From: Sphingobium sp.
Lineage (GTDB): Bacteria; Pseudomonadota; Alphaproteobacteria; Sphingomonadales; Sphingomonadaceae
Reading direction: 5' to 3'
Assembly (NCBI GenBank): GCA_009360885.1
Contig: SPEL01000001.1
Span: forward strand, 434,001-498,000
DNA: 64,000 nucleotides
Shown: positions 8,910 to 17,117 of the stretch, in pieces
Numbering within the stretch: position 1 is the stretch's first letter
Layout: the number at the start of each line of letters is the position of its first letter
Notes under the pieces: generated by a model
What the model was told of the DNA's origin: nothing
What the model saw: only the letters and a program-made list of their open reading frames with translations
The model's database searches: none
Translations under genes and position numbers: made by a program

Positions 8910-9095
8910 ATCGGCTGACCTGCACTGACTGTGGGATGGAGTTCAGCCTTCCTTTGAGTTGTTTCGGATATATGAAAAAAATCAAATAAAATTGATATTT
9001 TTCGCATTCATAAATTAAATTGACAAAATAATGGGAATTATTGCTGCTATTTAAAATAATTTCTCGATAATGTGATGTTTGTTGCGCGGTTGTGG

Positions 9096-9124
9096 TTGAC
9101 GAATGATACCTAATTGATGAAATA
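9096..9124 (+). promoter_or_regulatory. Possible promoter of the gcv operon
   Basis: TTGACG (9096-9101) followed 17 bp later by GAAATA lies about 40 bp before the glycine riboswitch. The -35 is good and the -10 weak. The rest of 8910-9160 is AT-rich with no gene that I can support. Confidence 0.35.
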
Positions 9125-9160
9125 GGGGCCGTCTCCGTGGCGGATGAAGATTCGTCATGG

Positions 9161-9366
9161 TCATGATGCGGGAGAGTGTGCGGCACGGGTAACCGGGCCA
9201 AACCGCCGAAGGAGCAACCGCCCCGGAATCTCTCAGGCCAAAGGACCGCATCATGATACAGGCACTCTGGAAAGAGGGCGATATTTCGTCCCACCGAAGG
9301 GGTAAGCTACATATTTCCGCGTGGGAATATGCGGTCAAAGCTCTCAGGTTCCGTGACAGAGGGGGT
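9161..9366 (+). promoter_or_regulatory. Tandem glycine riboswitch (two aptamers)
   Basis: Both aptamer signatures are visible. Aptamer 1 is closed by a perfect 10-bp P1 stem, TCATGATGCG (9161-9170) with CGCATCATGA (9247-9256), and contains GGAGAG, GCCGAAGGAGCAA and CTCTCAGGCCAAAGGACC. Aptamer 2 (about 9264-9363) has CTCTGGAAAGAG, CACCGAAGGGGTAAG and CTCTCAGGTTCCGTGACAGAG. A short linker joins them, as in the cooperative glycine riboswitch class. It sits 56 bp upstream of gcvT, where it is known to turn on gcv expression when glycine is abundant. A weaker pairing (CAGGAA 9367-9372 with TTCCTG 9394-9399) close to the ribosome-binding site could be part of the expression platform. Confidence 0.96.
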
Positions 9367-9421
9367 CAGGAAGTAAAGGCGTAACAGGTCTTTTTCCTGC
9401 CCAATTTGAACGGAGATATAT

Positions 9422-10585
9422 ATGGGCGTTGCCGCCACTGCTGATACACAATCCGGGGATCACATAGCCCCGATGGTCCCTGAAAAATCGCCGCTGTGTG
9501 CATTGCCTCTGGATAGTTGGCACCGTGCGCAAGGGGCGCGGATGGTTGGCTTTGCCGGTTATGAGATGCCTATTCAATATGAAGGTATCATGGCTGAGCA
9601 TCTCTGGACGCGGGAGCATGCGGGCCTGTTTGATGTTAGCCATATGGGACAGATCAGCTTCACCGGCACAGGTGTTGATGCCGCGATTGAGGCGCTGATC
9701 CCCGTCAGCCTGTCGACATTGCCGGTGGGACGGCAGCGTTACTCCTTGCTGCTGAATGAAGCAGGCGGAATTCTTGACGATCTGATGATCGCGCGCCGCA
9801 GCGATGATATTTACATGGTCGTTAATGGTGCGACCAAATATGATGATATCGCATGGATGAAAGCACATCTGCCGCAGGATGTGATCCTGAATCTGATGGA
9901 GGATCAGGCACTGCTGGCTGTGCAGGGGCCAGAGGCGGTTGAGGCGCTCTCGCAGATTGTGCCGGGGGTGGAAGGCCTCGTTTTCATGCAGGCGGATGCC
10001 TTCCTGTGGAATGGCCATGCGCTGTGGATCAGCCGTTCAGGATATACGGGGGAGGATGGCTGCGAAATTAGCCTGCCCGCCAGCATTGTCACCGATTTTG
10101 CCGATGCGCTCTGTGCGCTGGAGGCCGTCAGGCCCATCGGGCTGGGGGCGCGGGATTCCCTGCGTCTGGAAGCTGGCCTGCCCCTATATGGCCATGATCT
10201 GACGCCCGAAATCAGCGTCATTGGCGCAGATTTAGGTTTCGCGATTTTAAAACGCCGCCGCGAAGAAGGCGGTTATATCGGCCATGAGCGTGTCGTCGCG
10301 GATTTGGCGGGTGGGCCGCCGGTCCGCCGTGTTGGCCTGACTATCGAAGGGCGTTTGCCTGCGCGTGAAGGGTGCCCGATCTTCGCCGGAGAACGCCAGA
10401 TAGGCCATATAACATCCGGTGGCTTTGCGCCCAGTGTTGGTGGCCCGATTGCCATGGGCTGGATCGAGGCTTCGCTGAGCGCCGCCGGAACGGCGCTGGA
10501 GATAGAAGTGCGTGGCAAACGCATTGGGGCCACCGTCGCGCCGATGCCCTTTGTGCCGCACCGCTATCACCGGGTGAAAAACTAA
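9422..10585 (+). CDS. gcvT: Glycine cleavage system T protein (aminomethyltransferase)
   Basis: T protein of glycine cleavage: moves the aminomethyl carbon from the lipoyl arm of GcvH to tetrahydrofolate, releasing ammonia and 5,10-methylene-THF. 387 aa. Typical N-terminal block ([19 protein letters not shown], then [11 protein letters not shown]), [12 protein letters not shown], and [21 protein letters not shown] in the second half. The first 25 residues are longer than in many T proteins. GGAG lies 7 bp before the ATG. First gene of gcvT-gcvH-gcvPA-gcvPB under the glycine riboswitch. Confidence 0.97.
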   Translation: MGVAATADTQSGDHIAPMVPEKSPLCALPLDSWHRAQGARMVGFAGYEMPIQYEGIMAEHLWTREHAGLFDVSHMGQISFTGTGVDAAIEALIPVSLSTLPVGRQRYSLLLNEAGGILDDLMIARRSDDIYMVVNGATKYDDIAWMKAHLPQDVILNLMEDQALLAVQGPEAVEALSQIVPGVEGLVFMQADAFLWNGHALWISRSGYTGEDGCEISLPASIVTDFADALCALEAVRPIGLGARDSLRLEAGLPLYGHDLTPEISVIGADLGFAILKRRREEGGYIGHERVVADLAGGPPVRRVGLTIEGRLPAREGCPIFAGERQIGHITSGGFAPSVGGPIAMGWIEASLSAAGTALEIEVRGKRIGATVAPMPFVPHRYHRVKN

Positions 10586-10659
10586 ATTTTAATACCGCAT
10601 TTTCCGAAAAACAGGCTGCAAAGGGTTGGTTGGAAAATGCTCTGTCACGGGGAACCATA

Positions 10660-11031
10660 ATGAGCCGCTATTTTACCGATGAACATGAATGGATTGACGT
10701 TAGCGGCGATATCGCCACTGTTGGCGTGACTGATTATGCCCAATGTCAACTGGGCGATATCGTATTCGCCGAACTGCCGGAAGAAGGCAAAGCCCTGTCC
10801 AAGGGGGATGACGCCGCAGTCGTGGAATCCGTAAAGGCTGCATCCGATGTATATGCCCCGGTATCGGGTGAGGTTGTCGAAGCCAATAGTGCGCTGGAAG
10901 CTGACCCTGCCCTTATCAACAGCGACGCCGAAGGCGATGGCTGGTTCTTCCGCCTGCGCCTCTCTGATATTTCGGAACTAGATGGGTTGATGGATCGGGC
11001 GGCCTATGACGCCTTCGTCGCCGGGTTATGA
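10660..11031 (+). CDS. gcvH: Glycine cleavage system H protein
   Basis: Lipoyl carrier protein of the glycine cleavage complex, 123 aa from ATG 10660 (preceded by GGGGAA). The frame is open far upstream into gcvT, but the H-protein start [12 protein letters not shown] is unmistakable. The lipoylated lysine is Lys59 in [14 protein letters not shown]. The remaining hallmark, [10 protein letters not shown] near the C-terminus, is present. It lies 74 bp after gcvT and 63 bp before gcvPA. Confidence 0.97.
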   Translation: MSRYFTDEHEWIDVSGDIATVGVTDYAQCQLGDIVFAELPEEGKALSKGDDAAVVESVKAASDVYAPVSGEVVEANSALEADPALINSDAEGDGWFFRLRLSDISELDGLMDRAAYDAFVAGL

Positions 11032-11094
11032 CCCGCGACTGACCTTCTGCCTCCCTTTTGCGCCCCTATAAGCGCGCACGATAAAGGACCCTAT

Positions 11095-12453
11095 ATGCGT
11101 TATCTTCCACTAACGCAGGCTGACCGGCAGGCTATGCTTGACCGGATAGGTGCTGCTTCGATTGATGATTTGTTCGTTGATGTGCCTGCTGATGCTCGTC
11201 TGCCCGGCTTGATTGAGGGCTTGCCGCTTCATGCCAGCGAAATGTCAGTAGAGCGCCATATGGCGGCACTGGCGCGGCGCAATATTTCTGCAGATGCTAC
11301 CCCTTTCTTTCTGGGGGCAGGGGCCTATCGTCATCATGTGCCAGCCAGTGTCGATCATCTGATCCAGCGCGGTGAGTTTCTGACGGCCTATACCCCGTAT
11401 CAGCCGGAAATCGCGCAGGGCACTTTGCAGGTGCTGTTTGAGTTCCAGACTCAGGTTGCAAAGCTGCTGGGCTGTGATGTCGCCAATGCCAGCATGTATG
11501 ACGGCTCAACCGCTTGCTGGGAAGCCATCTGCATGGCCCGCCGCATCACCAAGCGCGGCAAGGCGTTACTGTCCTCTGGTCTTCACCCCCATTATGTGAA
11601 TGTCGCAAAGACTATGGCGAAATTCACCGGTGATGAGCTGGTGTATCAGGCACCTTCGCTTGATGTCGCGGGTGATGCTGATGTGTTGACCGATGCAATC
11701 GGGAAGGATGTAAGCTGTGTCGTGGTGCAATATCCCGACATATTGGGCCGCATCGGTGATTTGTCGGTTCTCGCTGATAAAGCACATGAAGCGGGCGCAC
11801 TGTTGATTGCGGTTGTGACAGAGCCATTGGCGCTGGGGGCGATAAAGGCACCGGGCGAAATGGGGGCGGATATTGTCGTTGGGGAAGGGCAGTCCATTGG
11901 TGTGGGCCTGCAATTTGGCGGGCCATATCTTGGTCTGTTCGCGACGCGCCATAAATATGTTCGTCAGATGCCGGGGCGTCTGTGCGGTGAAACTGTCGAT
12001 TCAGAGGGTAAGCGCGGTTTTGTACTGACCCTGTCCACGCGGGAACAGCATATTCGCCGTGAAAAGGCGACGTCCAATATCTGCACCAATTCGGGCCTCT
12101 GTGCGCTGGCTTTTTCCATCCACATGACGTTGCTGGGTGAAAAAGGCCTGCGTGACCTTGCGATGCTGAATCATAAGCGCGCGGTACAAGTGGCAGAAAA
12201 GCTGGCGACCATCCCCGGTATATCGTTGCTGAATGATGCTTTCTTTAATGAATTTACGGTGATTTTGCCGAAGGATGCGCGGCAGGTTGTACGAGACCTT
12301 GCCGATAGGGGCGTGTTGGCCGGTGTGTCGCTGGGTCGCCTGTTCCCTGATGAAACTGCGCTTGCGCGTGGCCTTGTGATCGCGGTGACGGAAATGGTCA
12401 CGGACGAGGATATTGATGCCCTGATTGCGGGCCTGAAGGAGGTGCTGGCATGA
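11095..12453 (+). CDS. gcvPA: Glycine dehydrogenase (decarboxylating) subunit 1
   Basis: N-terminal half of the split P protein, which decarboxylates glycine with pyridoxal phosphate and transfers the aminomethyl group to GcvH lipoate. 452 aa, normal for the two-subunit form. Conserved blocks include [44 protein letters not shown] and [18 protein letters not shown]. This subunit lacks the PLP lysine, which is in the partner. The stop overlaps the gcvPB start (ATGA, 12450-12453), so the two halves are translationally coupled. Confidence 0.97.
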   Translation: MRYLPLTQADRQAMLDRIGAASIDDLFVDVPADARLPGLIEGLPLHASEMSVERHMAALARRNISADATPFFLGAGAYRHHVPASVDHLIQRGEFLTAYTPYQPEIAQGTLQVLFEFQTQVAKLLGCDVANASMYDGSTACWEAICMARRITKRGKALLSSGLHPHYVNVAKTMAKFTGDELVYQAPSLDVAGDADVLTDAIGKDVSCVVVQYPDILGRIGDLSVLADKAHEAGALLIAVVTEPLALGAIKAPGEMGADIVVGEGQSIGVGLQFGGPYLGLFATRHKYVRQMPGRLCGETVDSEGKRGFVLTLSTREQHIRREKATSNICTNSGLCALAFSIHMTLLGEKGLRDLAMLNHKRAVQVAEKLATIPGISLLNDAFFNEFTVILPKDARQVVRDLADRGVLAGVSLGRLFPDETALARGLVIAVTEMVTDEDIDALIAGLKEVLA

Positions 12454-14033
12454 CGATTAACCAGAGTGGCTGGCGGCCAGAAGCCAATGCAGACCTTGCC
12501 GCCCTTCAGGCCATGCCTGCAACGGTAACGGGCAATCGCGGCTTGATGCTGGAAGAGGCGCTGATTTTTGAAATTGGCGCAACTGACCGCACCGGCGTCG
12601 ATATTGCGACCGCCCCCGATGTGCCGTCGCACCTTGGCGGGTTATCGCGCGATGCTGCTATCGGTCTGCCCGGCCTGTCGGAACAGGAAACCGTGCGCCA
12701 TTATACCCGGTTATCGCGTCAGAATTACGCGATTGACCTTGGCTTGTTCCCGCTTGGGTCTTGCACGATGAAGCATAATCCGCGCCTGAATGAAAAGGTG
12801 GCGCGGATGCCCGGCTTTGCCGACATTCACCCGTTGCAGCCTGTTGGCACGGTTCAGGGTGCATTGGCCGTCATATATGAACTGGCAGAGTGGCTGAAGG
12901 CGTTGACGGGCATGGCGGCGGTCGCCATGAGCCCCAAGGCAGGCGCGCATGGTGAGCTATGCGGTTTGCTGTCTATCCGTGCCGCGCTGGAGGCTCGGGG
13001 CGATGCGCGCAAGGTGATATTGGTGCCAGAAAGCGCCCATGGCACCAATCCGGCAACGGCGGCTTTCTGTGGCTATGCAGTGGAAAACATCCCTGCAACG
13101 GCAGATGGCAGGGTTGACCTCGCCGCATTAAAGGCACGTTTAGGGCCGGATGTCGCGGCGGTGATGGTTACCAACCCCAATACATGCGGTCTGTTTGAAC
13201 GCGATATGAAGAATATCGCCGATGCCGTTCATGCGGCAGGGGCTTTCGTCTATTGTGACGGGGCGAATTTCAATGCCATTGTTGGCCGGGTGCGGCCCGG
13301 AGACCTTGGCGTTGATGCGATGCACATCAACCTGCACAAGACATTTTCAACACCCCATGGCGGCGGCGGGCCGGGTAGTGGGCCGGTTGTCCTGTCAGAG
13401 GCTCTGGCCCCTTATGCGCCGCTGCCTGTCGTTAAGAAACAGGATGATGGCAGCTTCCTGCTGGTGGAGGAAGAAACGGCAGGCGACCACCATGCTGATG
13501 GTTTTGGCCGCATGGTTGCTTTTCACGGGCAGATGGGCATGTTCACGCGGGCATTGGCCTATATCCTCAGCCATGGGGCCGATGGTCTACGTCAGGTTGC
13601 AGAAGACGCAGTGCTGAATGCCAACTATCTATTGCGGAGCCTCGATGATCTCCTCGATGCGCCCTTTGGTGCGAGCGGCCCCTGTATGCATGAGGCGCTG
13701 TTCAGTGACGCAGATCATGGCAATGGCGGTCTGGCCGAAGGCTTTACCACGCTGGATGTCGCGAAGGGACTGATCGACGAAGGCTATCACCCGATGACCG
13801 TCTATTTCCCGCTGGTGGTGCATGGCGCGATGCTGATTGAGCCTACCGAAACGGAAAGCAAGGCTGCGCTGGATCAGTTCATTCTGGCCTTGCGTAACGT
13901 GGCGCAGCGGGCAAAGGCTGGCGATGAAATGCTAAAGGGTGCGCCATGGTATACGCCCCGGCGGCGTCTGGATGAAACATTAGCGGCGCGTAAGCCTGTG
14001 CTGGTGTGGGAAGCAAACACGGCTGCCAGTTGA
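12450..14033 (+). CDS. gcvPB: Glycine dehydrogenase (decarboxylating) subunit 2
   Basis: C-terminal half of the split P protein, 527 aa, carrying the PLP-binding lysine: Lys297 in [18 protein letters not shown]. Other family blocks are [37 protein letters not shown] and GANFNAIVG. Last gene of the gcv operon; ATGA overlap with gcvPA. Convergent with the Lrp-type regulator gene downstream. Confidence 0.97.
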   Translation: MTINQSGWRPEANADLAALQAMPATVTGNRGLMLEEALIFEIGATDRTGVDIATAPDVPSHLGGLSRDAAIGLPGLSEQETVRHYTRLSRQNYAIDLGLFPLGSCTMKHNPRLNEKVARMPGFADIHPLQPVGTVQGALAVIYELAEWLKALTGMAAVAMSPKAGAHGELCGLLSIRAALEARGDARKVILVPESAHGTNPATAAFCGYAVENIPATADGRVDLAALKARLGPDVAAVMVTNPNTCGLFERDMKNIADAVHAAGAFVYCDGANFNAIVGRVRPGDLGVDAMHINLHKTFSTPHGGGGPGSGPVVLSEALAPYAPLPVVKKQDDGSFLLVEEETAGDHHADGFGRMVAFHGQMGMFTRALAYILSHGADGLRQVAEDAVLNANYLLRSLDDLLDAPFGASGPCMHEALFSDADHGNGGLAEGFTTLDVAKGLIDEGYHPMTVYFPLVVHGAMLIEPTETESKAALDQFILALRNVAQRAKAGDEMLKGAPWYTPRRRLDETLAARKPVLVWEANTAAS

Positions 14034-14042
14034 TCTGAAATG

Positions 14043-14084
14043 CCTCGGTCTGACGATGTAAAGTCAGATCGGGGCAGTAGTTTT
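14043..14084 (+). terminator. Probable gcv operon terminator
   Basis: CCTCGGTCTGAC and GTCAGATCGGGG form a 12-bp stem (two G-U pairs) around an 8-nt loop, followed 6 nt later by TTTT. It lies 10 bp after the gcvPB stop. Confidence 0.55.
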
Positions 14085-14177
14085 GTTCCCGTGGGATTCG
14101 CGGAGACGGGCGGGGGATCGGGCAGATCGCGTGTCGGTGTTTTCGTTGCCTCTTCGCTGCACTGAGAAGAGAGGCGC

Positions 14178-14669
14178 TTATTCCCCCGAAAGTACAATTG
14201 GGGCAATAGGTCGCGTTGCCACCTGTCGCATTACAAAGCTGCTACGTATTTTGGAAACATGGGGCAGGGCGGACAATTCCTTGCGATAGATTGTGTCATA
14301 ATCCTCAAAAGAACGGACGTTGAGGATCATCATAAAATCCATATCGCCTGAAACAAAGGCGCAAAACTGCATGGAAGGGGATGCAAGCACGGCTTCTTCA
14401 AAGCCCCGCAGCACATTTTCTGCCTGCGATGATAGTTCGATCTGTACGATGACCATGATGCCATAGCCCAGCGCCCGCATATCAAGATCGGCACTATAGC
14501 CCTTAATATAGCCGGATTCTTCTAATATTTTGCGACGGCGTGCGACAGCTGTGCTCGATAAATGCAGTTCTTCGCCTAGTTTCACATCAGATGCGCGGCC
14601 ATCTTCAACCAATTGACGCATGATCCGAAAATCAGTCAGATCCAGATCTTTGATGTTGATTTCTGACAT
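14178..14669 (-). CDS. Lrp/AsnC family transcriptional regulator
   Basis: 163-aa regulator with an N-terminal helix-turn-helix (LGEELHLSSTAVARRRKIL, residues about 29-50) and a C-terminal RAM/AsnC ligand domain (GIMVIVQIELSSQ, then VSGDMDFMMILNVRSFEDYDTI). Members sense amino acids and control amino-acid metabolism or transport. It is convergent with gcvPB and faces the acylase/TonB receptor module, so it may regulate either glycine/serine catabolism or its own gene. A 10-bp palindrome TCCTATAGGA at 14692-14701, about 25 bp upstream of its start, is a possible binding site. Confidence 0.9.
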   Translation of the reverse strand: MSEINIKDLDLTDFRIMRQLVEDGRASDVKLGEELHLSSTAVARRRKILEESGYIKGYSADLDMRALGYGIMVIVQIELSSQAENVLRGFEEAVLASPSMQFCAFVSGDMDFMMILNVRSFEDYDTIYRKELSALPHVSKIRSSFVMRQVATRPIAPIVLSGE

Positions 14670-14932
14670 ATTTCTACCTGCTATTGATGATTTCCTATAG
14701 GATATAGCGGTAAATTCTACATAAGTAAGCAGGAACTGCCGTGAGGGAGGGATGAATCTTCACGCTTCAGCGATATTTATATCGTATCAGGGTGGTTTCG
14801 TTGGTCTGGCTCTAAATAATCTGTGGATTTTTCGATAGGCGAAAATATGCCTGACTTATTGTTCGATATATTGGTCAGGTTCATATCGCACCGCGACGTC
14901 TGTTATTATGCAAAGCTGTAGGTGCATATACG
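14670..14932. other. Intergenic region, no gene seen
   Basis: AT-rich spacer between the divergent-facing Lrp gene start and the terminator of the acylase gene. It holds the palindrome TCCTATAGGA (14692-14701) and an inverted repeat CCTGAC/GTCAGG with an 18-nt centre at about 14850-14879. No coding frame or RNA gene is supported. Confidence 0.5.
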
Positions 14933-14963
14933 AAAAAGGCCACATGATTAAATCACATGGCCC
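14933..14963 (-). terminator. Terminator of the acylase gene
   Basis: On the minus strand GGCCA...TGGCC encloses a second perfect pairing (TGATT/AATCA) and is followed by TTTTT. It lies 24 bp after the acylase stop codon. Confidence 0.8.
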
Positions 14964-14987
14964 TTCCCAATACACTACCAGAATTTG

Positions 14988-17102
14988 TTAAAATTTCGTC
15001 GTTTCTTCCAGATTCTGCTCTATTTCTTTGCGATCAATCCACAACTTTCGGAATGTTTTTGACGCTACATATTTGAGCTGATCGCTATTATGTTTGGAGC
15101 CGGGCTGGCTGCTATTGCCATAGCTCATGACGCCGACGGCCTTTAGCGGTGTTCCAAATTCCACCATGGATACCCATGTTTCACCATGAACAGGGGTGCG
15201 CTGCCCGTCCTTCATTGGTCCCCATGTGATGGTGCGGAATACGCCGGTATTCCCAAAGCCACCATTGGCGGGCAGATTCACATCGCCAATGTGGAAACGC
15301 GATACATCGCCATAAGGGCGGTCAACCGCTCCATAAAGGGTCTTCGTCTTGGCGACTGCTTGCTTCAGCATCGCGACGGCAGAGGCCGGGTTTCCAAGGC
15401 CGCGTGGCGTTTCCAGCGGATCAGACAATGTCCATTTTACCGCATAGTTAGACTGGTCCGTAAAGTTTTTCGGCGCAAAAATTCCGGCCCATGTTTCAAA
15501 TAGCAATGCGCCCCGTGCTTCAGGTTCAAACCGATGATCCCACTGCTTCAGCAGGGCAATGGCATTGACGATTTCGGGGTCCGTATTCCCCTCTGCCGCC
15601 TTGAACAGTTCCGGCAACAGCCGGTCTGCCATTAATGCGCGGGTTTCGACCTTACGCTGGATGAAATCATCAAAGCTTAATTTCGGGGTAGCATCCATCA
15701 GCTTAACGGAAAGCTGTGCGCGTTGGCTCATCGGCCCTTCGGGTGCAACATAAGCCGGGAAAGCCTTGGGATCGAGCTGACGCGGCCATGTCGCCAGCCA
15801 GGGCTGGTCATTGGCATTTTGCACAAAGCCGCTTTTGGGATCGACTACCTTCGGCATGTCCTCATAGCTATGAACATCTTTCCAGAGGGTTTTGGAAGTG
15901 TCACCCGGCACCGGTGCTGACCAATAAGCAAGGTCGCCGCTGCTATGCTTAGGAAGGATGCCATTATCGAGATAGAGTATGTGTCCGGCCCGGTCCGCAT
16001 AGATGATGTTGAACATCGGCACCTGCATGGTTTTCAGTGCCGTTTCAAATTGCGCCCAATTGGTGGCCTTACCCATATCCAGATATTGTTGCAGAGCGCC
16101 GGGACGATCCAGACCCGCCACCTTCAATGCTATTTCAGTTTTGCTGTCGGGTAGTTCAAAAACCGGCCCCTGCAGGGTGCTGCGTTGGGTGAAGCTGACG
16201 GTTTTCAGCGAGCCATCGGCCTGCTTTACCTTATAGCTTTTGACCTCTGACTTAAAGGGAAGCACCTTGCCATCAAACAGATAGCCATTGTCTTTCAGGG
16301 TGAGCTGGTAAGAGGTGAACCCTTGCATGGTGTTCACGGTATTCGTAAAGCCAAGCTCGTTGTTAAAGCCAAAGCGCAGTACAGGCAGCCCCACCTGCGT
16401 AGCGCCATACAGGCTCATGCCCGGCGCGTTCAGATGGGCCTCAAAATAGGTGAGCTGGCTGGGCGCCCATGGCAAATGCGGGTTGGCGAGCAGCATAGCC
16501 TTACCGCTGGCGGAACGAGAGGGCGCGACCGCCCATGCGTTAGAGCCACCTGCCAGATTGGTGCTGGGGTCTTTGAGGACCTTCCTATCTGATGCGACAT
16601 AGACATAATTCATCAGGCGATGGGTATGCGCCATGATGTCAACGCCGGTTAAGGGCAAAATTTTGCTGATGTCCGGGTCAATTTTATCGGGGTGGGCTTT
16701 GGCATAGGCGTTAATCCCTGCGGCAAAGGCATCCAGATTTTTGCGCATTTGCGGCGTCTGGGCTTTATACCATGTCACAGAGCGCGCAGGAACATCATTG
16801 GCGATTAACCAGCGGTCCTGTTCCTCATATTTCTCACCCCAATATTCTGCGGCTTTTGCTCGTGCCTCACCAAAGAGGCGAATGACCAGATTGCCATGCC
16901 CTTGTGCCTGCGCATAGCCAAAGCCGTAAAAAGCGCCTTCTTCGGTTTTGGCGTAAATATGAGGAACGCCGTAGCTATCCCATAAAATTTCGCCACCGCC
17001 AAAGGCCGTTTTAGCAGCCTGCTGCGCCACAACCGGGGTGGAGGCGGCTATGCCCCCAACCCCGGCCAGCGTCAGGCCCAACCATAATGTCATATTTTTC
17101 AT
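14988..17102 (-). CDS. Penicillin acylase family (Ntn) amidase, exported
   Basis: Self-processing N-terminal-nucleophile hydrolase of the penicillin acylase / acyl-homoserine-lactone acylase family, hydrolysing an amide to acid plus amine. About 704 aa. ATG 17102 is preferred over 17108 because AAGG is correctly spaced for it. A signal peptide (MKNMTLWLGLTLAGVGG...VVAQQ) sends it to the periplasm. The alpha-chain start reads DSYGVPHIYAKTEEGAFYGFGYAQAQ; the cleavage/nucleophile site is GGSNAWAV with Ser187 as the beta-chain N-terminus; ANPHLPW follows. Convergent with nothing; 15 bp after the TonB receptor, so co-transcribed with it. The natural substrate (N-acyl amino acid, peptide or AHL) is not determinable here. 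Confidence 0.92.
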   Translation of the reverse strand: MKNMTLWLGLTLAGVGGIAASTPVVAQQAAKTAFGGGEILWDSYGVPHIYAKTEEGAFYGFGYAQAQGHGNLVIRLFGEARAKAAEYWGEKYEEQDRWLIANDVPARSVTWYKAQTPQMRKNLDAFAAGINAYAKAHPDKIDPDISKILPLTGVDIMAHTHRLMNYVYVASDRKVLKDPSTNLAGGSNAWAVAPSRSASGKAMLLANPHLPWAPSQLTYFEAHLNAPGMSLYGATQVGLPVLRFGFNNELGFTNTVNTMQGFTSYQLTLKDNGYLFDGKVLPFKSEVKSYKVKQADGSLKTVSFTQRSTLQGPVFELPDSKTEIALKVAGLDRPGALQQYLDMGKATNWAQFETALKTMQVPMFNIIYADRAGHILYLDNGILPKHSSGDLAYWSAPVPGDTSKTLWKDVHSYEDMPKVVDPKSGFVQNANDQPWLATWPRQLDPKAFPAYVAPEGPMSQRAQLSVKLMDATPKLSFDDFIQRKVETRALMADRLLPELFKAAEGNTDPEIVNAIALLKQWDHRFEPEARGALLFETWAGIFAPKNFTDQSNYAVKWTLSDPLETPRGLGNPASAVAMLKQAVAKTKTLYGAVDRPYGDVSRFHIGDVNLPANGGFGNTGVFRTITWGPMKDGQRTPVHGETWVSMVEFGTPLKAVGVMSYGNSSQPGSKHNSDQLKYVASKTFRKLWIDRKEIEQNLEETTKF

Positions 17103-17117
17103 GGTCATCCTTACCCC

